Source: Ureibacillus composti
GTDB lineage: Bacteria; Bacillota; Bacilli; Bacillales_A; Planococcaceae
DNA length: 64,000 nt
NCBI GenBank assembly: GCA_030348875.1
Contig: JAUCEP010000002.1
Span: 4,320,501-4,384,500 of the forward strand
Direction: 5' to 3'
Shown: in pieces, positions 28,972 to 38,307 of the stretch
Position numbering within the stretch: position 1 is the first letter of the stretch
How the letters are laid out: each line of letters starts with the position of its first letter
The notes under the pieces: generated by a model
What the model was told of the DNA's origin: nothing
Seen by the model: only the letters and a program-made list of their open reading frames with translations
Database searches by the model: none
Position numbers and translations under genes: made by a program

Positions 28972-29367
28972 TTAATTGGCCACTTTTTGCCATTCGACGT
29001 TCGAAAATGTGCGAAGTCTACGAGGTAAAAAACTGCGGATCTCTTCCTCGTTATATCCAACCTGTAATCTTTTTTCGTCTTGGATAATTGGCCGGCGCAA
29101 CATTTGAGGGTACTTGATTATTAATTTATAAAATTCATCAAGCGGAAGAGATTCAATATTTACATTTAATTCTTGAAATGTTTTTGATCTAGTTGAAACA
29201 ATGTCATTAGTCCCATCTTCAGTCAATCGAAGAATTGATTTAATCTCATCGACTGTAAGGGGATTGGATAATATGTTTCTTTCAATATACTCAATATGAT
29301 GTTCTTCAAGCCAAGCTTTTGCTTTTCTGCAAGAAGTACAACTTGGTGTCATATACAGATTAACCAT
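28972..29367 (-). CDS. spxA: Spx/ArsC-family redox regulator (Spx paralog)
   Basis: 131 residues from ATG 29367, the exact Spx length; AAGGAG is 11 bases upstream, and the GTG at 29379 overlaps it. The CxxC redox switch is present ([10 protein letters not shown]), as are [30 protein letters not shown] and RRLRTF of Spx. Spx binds the alpha subunit C-terminal domain of RNA polymerase and reprograms transcription under disulfide stress; the conserved Gly and Arg residues of the interface region are present. The promoter carries a SaiR-type operator, so this is the SpxA2-like paralog rather than the housekeeping one. Confidence 0.92.
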   Translation of the reverse strand: MVNLYMTPSCTSCRKAKAWLEEHHIEYIERNILSNPLTVDEIKSILRLTEDGTNDIVSTRSKTFQELNVNIESLPLDEFYKLIIKYPQMLRRPIIQDEKRLQVGYNEEEIRSFLPRRLRTFSNVEWQKVAN

Positions 29368-29415
29368 ACTTATACACACTCCTTCATATTATCTATCTCA
29401 TTTCCTACTGGCCTT

Positions 29416-29450
29416 ACTGTAATTTTAAATATTACAGTTAGTGAAGTCAA
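29416..29450 (-). promoter_or_regulatory. SaiR-type operator over a sigma-A promoter (spx)
   Basis: Perfect palindrome ACTGTAAT-N7-ATTACAGT at 29416-29438 overlaps a minus-strand promoter TTGACT (29445-29450), 17-bp spacer, TAAAAT (29422-29427). Same geometry as the saiR promoter. Confidence 0.88.
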
Positions 29451-29606
29451 CTGTGAATTTATGGATTAGATATCAGAACGCATTAGGGTTTGTAACTTTT
29501 AGAAATTACTATACTTAAACTAGCCTCTTGAATGAGATATCGGATAATAATGAAAGAGATGAAAACATAATTTTGATCTTGACAGAAAGAGAAGTGACGT
29601 TAATAA

Positions 29607-29837
29607 ATGAAAAAGGAAAAAATAAAATCCTTTTCGACCGCATGGAGTCGTATTCAGATCGCTATAGCCGATTCTTTGGCTGAAGAGATTTTAACGTCAA
29701 GTGAAAAAATCAAGCTTCCAATTCATATAGGTGAAAAAGTTTCATACGCCTCTATGGGAACAAAGGATCTGTACTCTTTGCCTTGGAGAACCTGTCAATG
29801 TCCCTTCTCAAACTCTGATTTATCAACAGAGTCCTAA
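29607..29837 (+). CDS. Unrecognised short reading frame, possibly decayed
   Basis: 76 codons with a plausible soluble sequence at first (MKKEKIKSFSTAWSRIQ, a helix, then LPIHIGEKV), becoming unconvincing near the end. A second frame overlaps from 29731, suggesting a frameshift, and a 61-codon frame lies opposite (29752-29937). I recognise none of them. Listed only so that 29.45-29.98 kb is not read as empty. Confidence 0.2.
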   Translation: MKKEKIKSFSTAWSRIQIAIADSLAEEILTSSEKIKLPIHIGEKVSYASMGTKDLYSLPWRTCQCPFSNSDLSTES

Positions 29838-29983
29838 AGTACATTTCTTCACATGCCTTCCCTTTTTGTCTCATCCAATTATATCCAATTTCACGAAGTG
29901 TTATAATATAAACTGATTTCTTTGCTTCCCCATTCATTTTTTCTCTTAAATGCGAGATAATTACATCAGCAATATCGGTGATT

Positions 29984-30883
29984 TTATATAATATCTAAAG
30001 GTATTTTTCTTGTTGGTTTTGGAAATACCTCGTCAAGTCTGTTTAGATCTTCTATGGTCATTTGAATAGTAGCAGCTTGAGCATTGGCTAAAACATGTTC
30101 TTCCTTAACAGCTTTCGGAATAGCAATTACGTTGTTCGAACGAATGGTCCACGCAAGAGCAATTTGTAATGGCTGCACATTGTATTTTTCTGCAATCTCA
30201 ATGATGGTTGGATCGCTTAGTAATTGTCTTCTTAAGCTCCCTCCCTGGGCAAGGGGACTATAGGCCATAATTGGCATGTTATGTTCATGATGCCAAGGTA
30301 GGAGATCATAATCAATTCCTCTAGAACCTAGATGATATAACACTTGATTTGTCGCACATTTTTTTCCATTAGCGGTATCCCACAACTCTATCATATCATC
30401 CGTATCAAAATTAGAAACTCCCCATCTTACAATTTTACCATCCTTGCGCAGTCTCTCCATTCCTTCAATCGTTTCTGCCAAAGGAACACGACCTCTCCAA
30501 TGTAAAAGATACAAATCAAGATGATCTGTTCCTAGTCGTTTCAAACTATTTTCACATGCACTTTCAATCAAATCTAACCCGGAATGATGAGGATATACTT
30601 TCGATACTAAAAAAACTTTATCTCTACGCCCCTTGATGGCCTCACCAACTAAACGTTCGGAATCGCCATTTCCGTACATTTCAGCCGTATCGATTAGCTT
30701 CATGCCTAGTTCTATTCCAAGTTGCAAAGCTTTGATTTCTTTGTTTTTCGATTCAGGATTTTCACCCATGTACCATGTTCCTTGACCAATGCTTGGAAGA
30801 AAGGTTCCATCAGGTAAAGTTACTACACGTTTTTCAAGTGAATGCTTAATTCTTGATATTTTTTCATGGTCACGTAAACTCAT
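29984..30883 (-). CDS. Aldo/keto reductase
   Basis: 299 residues from ATG 30883 (AAAGGA 8 bases upstream; an alternative ATG at 30901 has AAGGTGAG close by). AKR fold motifs: GQGTWYMG, LIDTAEMYGNGDSE (catalytic Asp and Tyr), VSKVYPHH (Lys), DLYLLHWRG (His), RWGVSNF and IPKAVKEEHV for NADPH binding. Complete catalytic tetrad. Broad carbonyl reductase activity is expected. Lies between the spx and SDR genes, consistent with detoxification of reactive aldehydes. Confidence 0.87.
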   Translation of the reverse strand: MSLRDHEKISRIKHSLEKRVVTLPDGTFLPSIGQGTWYMGENPESKNKEIKALQLGIELGMKLIDTAEMYGNGDSERLVGEAIKGRRDKVFLVSKVYPHHSGLDLIESACENSLKRLGTDHLDLYLLHWRGRVPLAETIEGMERLRKDGKIVRWGVSNFDTDDMIELWDTANGKKCATNQVLYHLGSRGIDYDLLPWHHEHNMPIMAYSPLAQGGSLRRQLLSDPTIIEIAEKYNVQPLQIALAWTIRSNNVIAIPKAVKEEHVLANAQAATIQMTIEDLNRLDEVFPKPTRKIPLDII

Positions 30884-31031
30884 TTTCATCATTCCTTTCA
30901 TATCTCACCTTGTTTTTCTTGAACTTCAATTCTTCAATCATTACCATTTATTGAAAAATTGGATTTATTATTAAAAAATAAATGTGGCTATACATTGTTG
31001 TAGTATAGCCACAAAAATAACATTATAATCC

Positions 31032-31748
31032 TTACACCAAGTGAGCCCCGCCATCAGTAAGAAGAACAGTACCAGTTGTAAAACCATTTTTCACTAAGTA
31101 CACGTAGGCCTCAGCAATGTCTTCAGGCTGTGCCACGCGATTAACAGGTAGCTGCTGTGCAATTTTGCTGTATAAATTTTGTCTTTGCTCGTCAGGCATC
31201 CCTCCATAGAGTGGGGTGTCTACGATACCAGGTGAAACAACATTTACCCGTATAGGGGCCAGGTCTACTGAAAGCCCCCTAACCAATCCATCGATCGCTG
31301 AATTGATTGAAGCAAGTGTAGTTGCCCCTTGTGGTGGACGGATTCCATAAACACCAGAGGTCAATGTGATAGAACTGGTATCATTTAAGTACGGAATAGC
31401 AGCACGAACAGTTAAGTATTGCCCCCAAAACTTACTATCAAACGCTTCTCTAACATCCGCAACAGGTAAGTCACTAAAATGACCCATTGCACCTTCACCT
31501 GCCGTAACGACAAGGTGATCAAAATTCCCTACCATTTTAAAAAAGTCAGCTAGTTTTTCTTCACTGCGAAAATCAATATTGTATGCTTCCACCTTACCAC
31601 CAAGTACATTCTTTGCCTCCGATAGTTTAGCATCAGAACGACTTGCAATAATGACTTGAGCAGATTCATCAAGAAATGCCTTTGCTGCAGATAATCCGAT
31701 ACCAGAAGTACCTCCTATTACGACCACACGTTTTCCTTTTAATGACAT
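31032..31748 (-). CDS. Atypical short-chain dehydrogenase/reductase lacking the YxxxK motif
   Basis: 238 residues from ATG 31748, set by AAGGAGGG 9 bases upstream. Nucleotide-binding GGTSGIGLSAAKAF is intact, as is the Rossmann core and RVNVVSPGIVDTPLY. The active-site Ser is in SGVYG, but where Y-x-x-x-K is expected the sequence reads GATTLASINSA, so the catalytic Tyr and Lys are absent, as in the atypical Lin1944-like SDRs. A SaiR-type promoter lies about 550 bases upstream with only a gene remnant between, so it is probably part of that regulon. Confidence 0.83.
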   Translation of the reverse strand: MSLKGKRVVVIGGTSGIGLSAAKAFLDESAQVIIASRSDAKLSEAKNVLGGKVEAYNIDFRSEEKLADFFKMVGNFDHLVVTAGEGAMGHFSDLPVADVREAFDSKFWGQYLTVRAAIPYLNDTSSITLTSGVYGIRPPQGATTLASINSAIDGLVRGLSVDLAPIRVNVVSPGIVDTPLYGGMPDEQRQNLYSKIAQQLPVNRVAQPEDIAEAYVYLVKNGFTTGTVLLTDGGAHLV

Positions 31749-31846
31749 TGTATGAACCCTCCTTAAAAAATTCTTTTTAGGTTGTATCAGAAACAAAATC
31801 ACATACTACTTTTAGTGAAAATTATATAAACCAACGCTTTATTATT

Positions 31847-31995
31847 TTATTTTGCTAATAGTTTTAGCGCTTCACGATTGAATGCCGGGATATCATCTGG
31901 AATACTCCTGCATTTTCAAGTTCTTCTTTTGGTTTAAATAACTCTTCTTCATTAAAACGTTCTGGCGGTATAATTAAGAGCGCTTTTTTACTCAT
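31847..31995 (-). pseudogene. Internally deleted DJ-1/PfpI family gene
   Basis: From ATG 31995 the first 31 codons (MSKKALLIIPPERFNEEELF onward to ELENAGV) match the start of the intact DJ-1 gene at 48892-49410. Directly after, in another frame, PDDIPAFNREALKLLAK and a stop look like the end of the same family. About 120 central codons, including the nucleophile Cys, are missing. The remnant lies between the SaiR-type promoter and the SDR gene. Confidence 0.82.
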
Positions 31996-32171
31996 TATTT
32001 TTTCTTAATTTCAGTGCTAAACGTTTGATCTGTTACGTGTGAGATAGCCATTATTGTATCCTACAATTCAATCTTATAATTTTAATAAAAGTATTTTTTA
32101 TGTTTACAAAAATACAACCCCCTTTTTTTAATGTAATAAAAATAGTTACATTTTGTTTTTTTATAAAACGC

Positions 32172-32194
32172 ACTGTAATAAAATAGTTTACAGT
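32172..32194. promoter_or_regulatory. SaiR-type palindrome without evident promoter
   Basis: ACTGTAAT-N7-TTTACAGT, same 23-bp layout as the other three sites. It lies 122 bases downstream (minus direction) of the site at 32294, where it could help form a repression loop. No -35 is found at the usual spacing. Confidence 0.68.
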
Positions 32195-32293
32195 ATAGAC
32201 ATTACGAAGCAATTTTCTGGTAAATGTCCCTAATAAACTAAACTATTTTAAAAGCCACTTTACAAATTGATTACTTCATGTTCAAAAGGAATT

Positions 32294-32328
32294 ACTGTAA
32301 TTTTAATATTTACAGTTTACGAAGTCAA
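32294..32328 (-). promoter_or_regulatory. SaiR-type operator over a sigma-A promoter (DJ-1 remnant/SDR)
   Basis: ACTGTAAT-N7-TTTACAGT at 32294-32316 overlaps TTGACT (32323-32328), 17-bp spacer and TAAAAT (32300-32305) on the minus strand. Reads toward the DJ-1 remnant and the SDR gene. Confidence 0.82.
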
Positions 32329-32339
32329 GGAAAATTAAC

Positions 32340-33090
32340 TCGATATTCTCAAATTCCACTATAGTGGGTATACACCGATGAAAAGTTCTCATCGCATTTT
32401 GCGTTTTTCACCTGCGACGGTATTTTTACGGTTATGCTATTTTCGATAGATCTGGTTGAGGAGGGGATTAATGATCTTAGGTTCGAAAACGACTAAGGTA
32501 AAAATAAACTATTTAAAATGAAAGAAGTGAAGGTTTTGATTAGATATAAACGTCTCCATCGTGTAAGTCTTACTAGAAGTTTATAGGAAAATTTTATGTT
32601 TAAAAGAAATACCTCGTCCTAATTTTGATTTTCAAGGTGCATGAAATAGGGGAACAGTAATTCCACTTTATAGTCGAGCCAGATTCACAGACGATTCGTC
32701 AATATGAAAGAGTATCCGACATAGAAGGTCACTTTTCATTTAAAGTTGAGAACTATTATGACACTCTTAAATGGCTTTCAAGTCAAAGAATGGTTCGCTT
32801 TTTTAATCTTTCGTCATAAACCCAGAGAGACTAGCCAGTATATTGCTACAATATTAATTGTAATCTTTTCTATCAACCTCTAGATATTCTCTCTGTAAGA
32901 AGGAAAACCAGCAGATGTAATTTGCTCGGCAAAATAATCCTCATCTCACCGCCACCTGTTCTCTAAGCTAATTTGTGTAGTTCCTTTAAAGTCGTTTTCT
33001 AGCCCTGTCTAAAGCATAAAATTTGATTTTGGGGTATAAAGGAAAATAATATAGAGATATCGTAAATTATCAATATCCTTTTGTTCGATT
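32340..33090. other. Long stretch without a recognisable gene
   Basis: About 750 bases with stop codons in every frame. Patches look like decayed coding DNA (uneven composition, short open stretches), but I could not assign any of it. No terminal inverted repeats of an insertion sequence were seen. Confidence 0.45.
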
Positions 33091-33118
33091 AGTGAAGATC
33101 AGAAAGGGGCGGGCAGCG

Positions 33119-33460
33119 TTGAATCGGGAATCAAATATGATAAATGACGAACAGGCAGTTGAAATTTTCAAGGCTCTGTCAAATCAAATAAGAATAAATA
33201 TTCTGCAAATGTTGAAAGAACCTGATAATAATTTTTCCCCACAGGCACATGTCATCAAAGAAAAAGGCTTTGATGGCGGGGTTTGTGTTAGTGATATTCG
33301 CAGCAAAATAGGACTATCACAGTCCACTACCTCCCAGTATTTGTCTATCCTATTGCAAAGCGGGCTGGTGGAAATGAAACGAATCGGACAATGGACTTAT
33401 TATCGACGCAATGAGAAAACCATTAAACAGTTCGAAAAGTATATAGGCTTAAAATTATAA
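33119..33460 (+). CDS. ArsR-family transcriptional regulator
   Basis: 113 residues from TTG 33119 with AAAGGGG 10 bases upstream; an internal ATG (33137, product MINDEQAVEIF) is the alternative. Winged HTH with IFKALSNQIRINILQML and VSDIRSKIGLSQSTTSQYLSILLQSGLV. No metal-binding Cys pair is apparent apart from the single Cys in GGVCVSD, so it may sense something other than metals. It ends 20 bases before the first of three luciferase-like genes and probably controls them. Confidence 0.83.
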   Translation: MNRESNMINDEQAVEIFKALSNQIRINILQMLKEPDNNFSPQAHVIKEKGFDGGVCVSDIRSKIGLSQSTTSQYLSILLQSGLVEMKRIGQWTYYRRNEKTIKQFEKYIGLKL

Positions 33461-33480
33461 CCTTTTAAGGAGGACCTAGA

Positions 33481-34446
33481 GTGAGTTTTCAAAATCATCG
33501 TGCCTTTCACAGCATGTACCAGAAAGACAAAATGACACTCGGATTTATCCTCCCGACTGCCAGGATGTCTAAAAATCCAATTATGGAGAATCAGCTGGAG
33601 CTTGCCCGTAAAATTGAGGAATATGGCTTTGCTTCATTATGGCTCCGTGATATTACGATGCAGAATTTGAATATTGATGATAACGGCCAAAAGTACGATT
33701 TATGGATTTATTTGACATATCTTGCTGCCTATACGAAGCACATTGCGTTAGTAACAGGAAGTGTAGTTCTCCCTTTGCGCCACCCCGTCAGGGTAGCCAA
33801 GGAAGCTGCATCAATCGATCAATTGTTTCCAGGTCGATTGATTATGGGAGTGGCAGCTGGGGACAGGGAAAAAGACTTTACAGCTTTAGGGATATCTAAG
33901 CAAGAAAGCGGTCCGTTATTTAAAGAAAATTTCGAAATTCTCGACCGCCTGTTAAAAGAGGATCAGCCGACAATCCACAGCCACGCCGGGCTGATCGATG
34001 GTACAGATATGAGGTTAATCCCAAAGCCTGTATCTTCGATTCCGACCATGGTGACTGGATTTAGCAATCAGTCTATCAATTGGATAGCCAGGAATGGGGA
34101 TGGGTGGCTTCAATACCCAAGAAGCATTATTCAACAGGCGCAGCTTATCCAGGATTATCGTGCTTTAACTGAAGTTCATGCTCCAGGAGATTTTAAACCC
34201 TTCTCTCAAAGCTTGTTCATCAATTTAATGGAAAATCCCGATGAAATGCCTGTCCCCATACCCTTAGGCTATTCCGTAGGAAGAAACCGTTTAGTTGATC
34301 TACTTCATCAATTTCAAGCGATTGGTGTCAACCATTTGGCGTTTGTTCTGTATTTTTCCAAGCGCCCTCCAGAGGAAGTAATCCAGGAACTTGGAGAATT
34401 TATTTTACCCTACTTTCCAACCCATAAAGGTACAGGCCAGCTTTAA
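33481..34446 (+). CDS. Luciferase-like (LLM) flavin-dependent oxidoreductase, BA3436-like
   Basis: 321 residues, GTG 7 bases after AAGGAGG. TIM-barrel LLM signature: LGFILPTARM, ASLWLRDI, IALVTGSVVLPLRHPVRVAKEAASIDQLFPGRLIMGVAAGD. Resembles the BA3436 subgroup of F420/FMN-dependent monooxygenase-like proteins. Substrate unknown. First of three LLM genes on this strand. Confidence 0.83.
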   Translation: MSFQNHRAFHSMYQKDKMTLGFILPTARMSKNPIMENQLELARKIEEYGFASLWLRDITMQNLNIDDNGQKYDLWIYLTYLAAYTKHIALVTGSVVLPLRHPVRVAKEAASIDQLFPGRLIMGVAAGDREKDFTALGISKQESGPLFKENFEILDRLLKEDQPTIHSHAGLIDGTDMRLIPKPVSSIPTMVTGFSNQSINWIARNGDGWLQYPRSIIQQAQLIQDYRALTEVHAPGDFKPFSQSLFINLMENPDEMPVPIPLGYSVGRNRLVDLLHQFQAIGVNHLAFVLYFSKRPPEEVIQELGEFILPYFPTHKGTGQL

Positions 34447-34476
34447 AAAATAAATTGTATAAAAGGAGGAAGAATT

Positions 34477-35484
34477 ATGACAAAAAAAATAGAACTTTCA
34501 GTACTAGACCCCTCCCCAATTATCGAGGGAGGATCAGCCGAACTTTCCCTTCAAAACACGCTTGATCTAGCAAAGAAAACAGAGCAATGGGGATATAAAC
34601 GGTTTTGGCTTGCTGAACATCATAATTGGGCTGGAATGGCGAGTTCAGCATCCCCGATCGTAATTGGACGAGTAGCCTCTGTCACGGAAAAAATGCGTAT
34701 TGGATCTGGCGCAATGCTGCTTTCCCATTATTCTCCTCTTTCCGTGGCTGAGCAATTTGGAACATTAGAAACCTTCTTCCCTGGCCGGATTGACCTTGGA
34801 TTGGGGAGGGCACCTGGCACCGACCAATATACAGCAAATGTATTGCGGCAGCGGGTTGCTGGTGAACCTGAATTTGATGCCCGGCTTCAGGAGCTTATCG
34901 CATATCTTTATGGTACAGGAACAGCCACTAAGGATGGTTCATTTAGTTTTCACGCCATTCCCGGCGAAAAAACAAATGTGCCAATTTGGTTGTTAGGTTC
35001 AGGGTTTTATAGTGCACAATTGGCTGGAATACTTGGGTTACCATTCTCTTTCGCGGGACATTTTGCTCCAGGTAACATGATGGAGGCCATAAAACTGTAC
35101 CGGGATAATTTTCGTCCGTCTCAATTTTTGGAGGAGCCCTATGTACTGTTAGCCGTTCAAGTGGTGGCTGCTGATGAGAAACAGGAGGCACAAAGGCTTG
35201 CCACTTCGATGTATCAAAAATTTCTTTTGTTAACCCGCGGACAGCCTTCGCCCATTTTGCCTCCTGTTGATAATATGGACGAGCTTTGGAACGATAATGA
35301 ACGCAGGGCGGTTGAAGAACAGCTTTTCACTTCTATCATCGGGGATCCTGCAGGTGTGAAGCAGCAGCTTCATGAGTTAATAGAAAAGACTGACGCTGAT
35401 GAAATTATGGCTCATACAGAGATTTTTGATCATAAGGCACGGCTGCGCTCTTATGAAATTTTGGCACAGGCCGCAGTAAATTAA
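34477..35484 (+). CDS. Luciferase-like flavin-dependent oxidoreductase (copy 1)
   Basis: 335 residues, AAAGGAGGAAG before the ATG, 30 bases after the previous gene. LLM group-1 markers: [77 protein letters not shown]. Closely related to the next gene. Likely FMN-dependent; substrate unknown. GC and codon use are visibly richer than in the surrounding genes, which suggests transfer. Confidence 0.85.
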   Translation: MTKKIELSVLDPSPIIEGGSAELSLQNTLDLAKKTEQWGYKRFWLAEHHNWAGMASSASPIVIGRVASVTEKMRIGSGAMLLSHYSPLSVAEQFGTLETFFPGRIDLGLGRAPGTDQYTANVLRQRVAGEPEFDARLQELIAYLYGTGTATKDGSFSFHAIPGEKTNVPIWLLGSGFYSAQLAGILGLPFSFAGHFAPGNMMEAIKLYRDNFRPSQFLEEPYVLLAVQVVAADEKQEAQRLATSMYQKFLLLTRGQPSPILPPVDNMDELWNDNERRAVEEQLFTSIIGDPAGVKQQLHELIEKTDADEIMAHTEIFDHKARLRSYEILAQAAVN

Positions 35485-35638
35485 ACAGTGTCTAGTCTAA
35501 TAAAGGATGTATTTTCTGCACATATTAAACCGGTTAATTAATGTGATTTAGATTGGAGCAGTAAAAGAAGACAAATAAAACAACCTGTAAATTCTTTTAT
35601 GGATTGACACGAAATTTTTAAAGAAAGAAGATGATCAT

Positions 35639-36664
35639 ATGCCTAAAAATGATACAAAACAAATTACGGATATTCCATTCTCGGTCCTGGATCTCTCTCC
35701 AATTGCAGATGGAAGTACGCCTGCTGATTCTTTTCGCAATACTTTGGAACTGGCCCGGCTCGTTGAAAAGCTGGGGTATAACCGATTTTGGCTCGCTGAG
35801 CATCATAATATGCCATTTATCGCCAGCTCTGCAACATCGGTAGTCATTTCCCATGTTGCAGCAGGTACATCAAAAATCCGGGTAGGTTCAGGCGGCATTA
35901 TGCTGCCGAATCATGCACCTCTTGTTATTGCTGAGCAATTTGGTACTCTGGAATCATTATATCCAGGACGTATTGATCTTGGCTTGGGTCGTGCACCAGG
36001 CACTGATCAGCTTACCGCACGTGCATTAAGACGTGACTTGAGAAGTTCAGGAGAAGATTTCCCTGAGCAGCTTGCTGAGCTCCGGAATTACTTTGACCCT
36101 TCCCTGGCACAAGGATATAATCATGTTAAAGCAATACCGGGTGAGGGATTAAACATACCTATTTGGTTGTTAGGTTCAAGCGGATACAGTGCCCAACTAG
36201 CAGGAGAGCTTGGCCTGCCGTTTGCATTTGCGAGCCATTTCTCGCCGCATAACACACTGCCGGCTATCCAGCTGTATCGCCGTTCGTTTAAGCCTTCTAA
36301 AGTACTGGACAAGCCGCATGCAATGGTAGGGCTAAACATCATTGCGGCCGACACAGATCAAGAAGCGAAGCGGCTCGCTACAACATTGCAGCAGCAGTTC
36401 TTAAATTTGATGCGCGGGAAGGAAGTCCCATTGCAGCCTCCAGTAGATAATATTAATGATATAGCGAGCGACTATGAAATAGCTGCCCTTGAGAATCAAT
36501 TAGGAACTTCGATTGTGGGCAGTCCTCAAACCGTAAAAGAAAAGCTGGAAAAGTTTCTGGATGAAAGTCAAGTCGATGAAATCATGGCAATCACCCAGGT
36601 TTACGATCATAAGGCTCGCCTCCATTCCTATGAAATATTGGCAGAAATTACTCAGCTAAAATAA
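35639..36664 (+). CDS. Luciferase-like flavin-dependent oxidoreductase (copy 2)
   Basis: 341 residues, diverged tandem paralog of the preceding gene (same [52 protein letters not shown] blocks). AAAGAAAGAAGATGATC precedes the ATG. Separated by 154 bases from copy 1, so a separate promoter is possible. A decayed fragment of a third relative lies at 40640-40810. Confidence 0.85.
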   Translation: MPKNDTKQITDIPFSVLDLSPIADGSTPADSFRNTLELARLVEKLGYNRFWLAEHHNMPFIASSATSVVISHVAAGTSKIRVGSGGIMLPNHAPLVIAEQFGTLESLYPGRIDLGLGRAPGTDQLTARALRRDLRSSGEDFPEQLAELRNYFDPSLAQGYNHVKAIPGEGLNIPIWLLGSSGYSAQLAGELGLPFAFASHFSPHNTLPAIQLYRRSFKPSKVLDKPHAMVGLNIIAADTDQEAKRLATTLQQQFLNLMRGKEVPLQPPVDNINDIASDYEIAALENQLGTSIVGSPQTVKEKLEKFLDESQVDEIMAITQVYDHKARLHSYEILAEITQLK

Positions 36665-36751
36665 GTCAAAACTGGCCGATCCTTATAGCCAGCTTTTAAT
36701 GTATTCTATAATTTTTTTGTATAGAATATAAAAAAGAATAATTTATTTATT

Positions 36752-36792
36752 AAAAAGAATTACCATTCAAATAGAGTTGGTAATTCTTTTTT
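36752..36792 (+). terminator. Terminator of the LLM cluster
   Basis: 14-bp stem AAAAAGAATTACCA with its complement and a T6 tail. A near copy of the whole hairpin occurs at 45624-45666. Confidence 0.88.
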
Positions 36793-36918
36793 GTTTTCCT
36801 TACCGACAGGAGAGTTGTTATATTCATGTGTACTTCCATAAAGTAATTTAAATATATTTAATGATTTTTTCTAGCCATTCTTTATCAAGCACAACTTCAA
36901 CCTCTTTGCTTTACCACT

Positions 36919-36938
36919 ATTTGTGGTACGGTTCACCG
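36919..36938. repeat. att-like repeat E (rlmH 3'-end type)
   Basis: ATTTGTGGTACGGTTCACCG matches repeat C at 17 of 20 positions, in the same orientation. It marks the left edge of the accessory region and is followed by CTAAGTGAGGTTTT, a flank shared with repeat B. Confidence 0.6.
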
Positions 36939-37008
36939 TAGCAGGGCTAAGTGAGGTTTTTCCCTTTATCCATTTTATATAGCTGGCTGAAGGATCACCC
37001 AATCTCTC

Positions 37009-37368
37009 TTACCCCAATAGCTTTTCCGGAAGCATCTTAAATCCTTCAATCATCGTGTCTTCTTTCACCTCGATCAAAAGACAGCGTTTGCTATTGTAAT
37101 TGACCTGTTTGACATATCTCAAGTCTTGAGGGCTGATCGCAATATTTGCTACTTTTGTGCTGATCTTAATGGACTTGGACGCGTAACTCGAAAGGATATG
37201 GCTTGCTTTCATTTCATACGTTTTGTCTTCAACCACCTGCTGAAATGCCCTTTCCACTTTTTCCGTATTCACATCTTTTACGCCGCTCGCCTTCAGGACA
37301 CGTTCATTCTCTTTAGTATCCAAAGTAGGAGTACTTCTTCCACCACAACATACTATTGATTTCATCAT
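37009..37368 (-). pseudogene. C-terminal gene fragment (DUF4317-like, tentative)
   Basis: 119 codons; from about residue 20 on the sequence reads as a folded C-terminal domain (VLKASGVKDVNTEKVERAF, then ISTKVANIAISPQDLRYVKQV, SKRCLLIEVKEDT). This resembles the end of DUF4317 proteins, which are several times longer. The first 15-20 codons (MMKSIVCCGG...) look unrelated and overlap the opposite gerA-type remnant, so this is a fragment produced by a rearrangement. Family assignment is uncertain. Confidence 0.5.
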
Positions 37369-37523
37369 ATAAATTGGCGAGGGTATTCGAATTTACTTCA
37401 TCACCAATCACTGCTTTTATAATTTCTTCTATTAATTGTCCGTTTTCGTTATTGGAAACTGCCAATCAGTGTATCAGTTGCACTAGCTGCTTTTATTGGT
37501 CAATTTGCTTTTTCCCTCAGTTT

Positions 37524-38306
37524 CAGCAAACTGACCGGCCTGATGTAGTTGCTTATTCTCTGGGATTAGGAAAGATCACCCTTCTGGTAGACAATACACC
37601 ATTTGCTCTTGTTGCACCCATTACTTTTTTCCATTTGTTCCAATCACCCGAGGACTATATTAATCGATGGGTAGTTGCCAGTTTTTTGCGCATCATGAGA
37701 TATATCTGTTTTCTTCTGTCAGTCTCATTGATTCCTTTCTATGTGGCATTGACAACTCATCACTATCAAATGATTCCTATACAAACACTTCTGGTCTTGG
37801 TCGAATCAAGGAGCAAGCTTCCTTTCACTCCTTTTTGGGAAGCATTTATCATGTTAATTTTTATTGAAATCATAAAAGAAGCAAGTTTAAGAATGCCTAC
37901 AAAAACAGGTCAAACACTTGGGGTTATTGGTGGTATTGTGATTGGTCAAGCGGCTGTTGAGGCTGGATTCGCTAGCAAAGTATTAATTGTCATGGTTGGG
38001 ATCTCGACGATAGCTTCCTTTCTTACTCCCAACTACCTTATGACAAAAGCAAATTCATTAATTCAATTGATGCTTCTTGTTTTTTCTTCTTTACTTGGGA
38101 TAATTGGGATTGCAATAGGAAGCATTGCTATTTTAGCCCATCTTAATAGCTTGTCTTCAATCAAGCAACCCTATTTTTCACCACTTTCCCCTTTCTTTGG
38201 AGAGGATTGGATTGACTTATTCATTCGAGGGCCATTAGTCAAAATGTTGGAGCGTCCAGAGCATCTTAAACCTCTAAAACTCAAGAGATATAAAACTAGG
38301 AGATGA
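37524..38306 (+). pseudogene. 5'-truncated GerA-family (A subunit) germinant receptor gene
   Basis: From about QQTDRPDVVAYSLGLGKITLL the frame is a normal GerA/GerKA C-terminal membrane domain: DNTPFALVAPITFF, SPEDYINRW, FYVALTTHHYQMIP, EIIKEASLRMPTKTGQTLGVIGGIVIGQAAVEAG, PYFSPLSPF. Complete A subunits have about 480-530 residues with a large N-terminal soluble domain; some 250 residues are missing. The frame is open back to 37356 but those codons show no similarity. It abuts the B-subunit gene by 1 base, so the receptor operon has lost the front of its A gene. Confidence 0.82.
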
Positions 38307-38307
38307 C

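Noticed and set aside
29752..29937. 61-codon minus-strand frame with plausible sequence (MNGEAKKSVYIITLREIGYN)
   Set aside because: No recognised family, no clear ribosome binding site, and it overlaps a plus-strand frame of equal weakness; neither can be chosen.
32340..33090. Possible insertion sequence remnant
   Set aside because: No transposase-like stretch, terminal repeats or target duplication could be identified.
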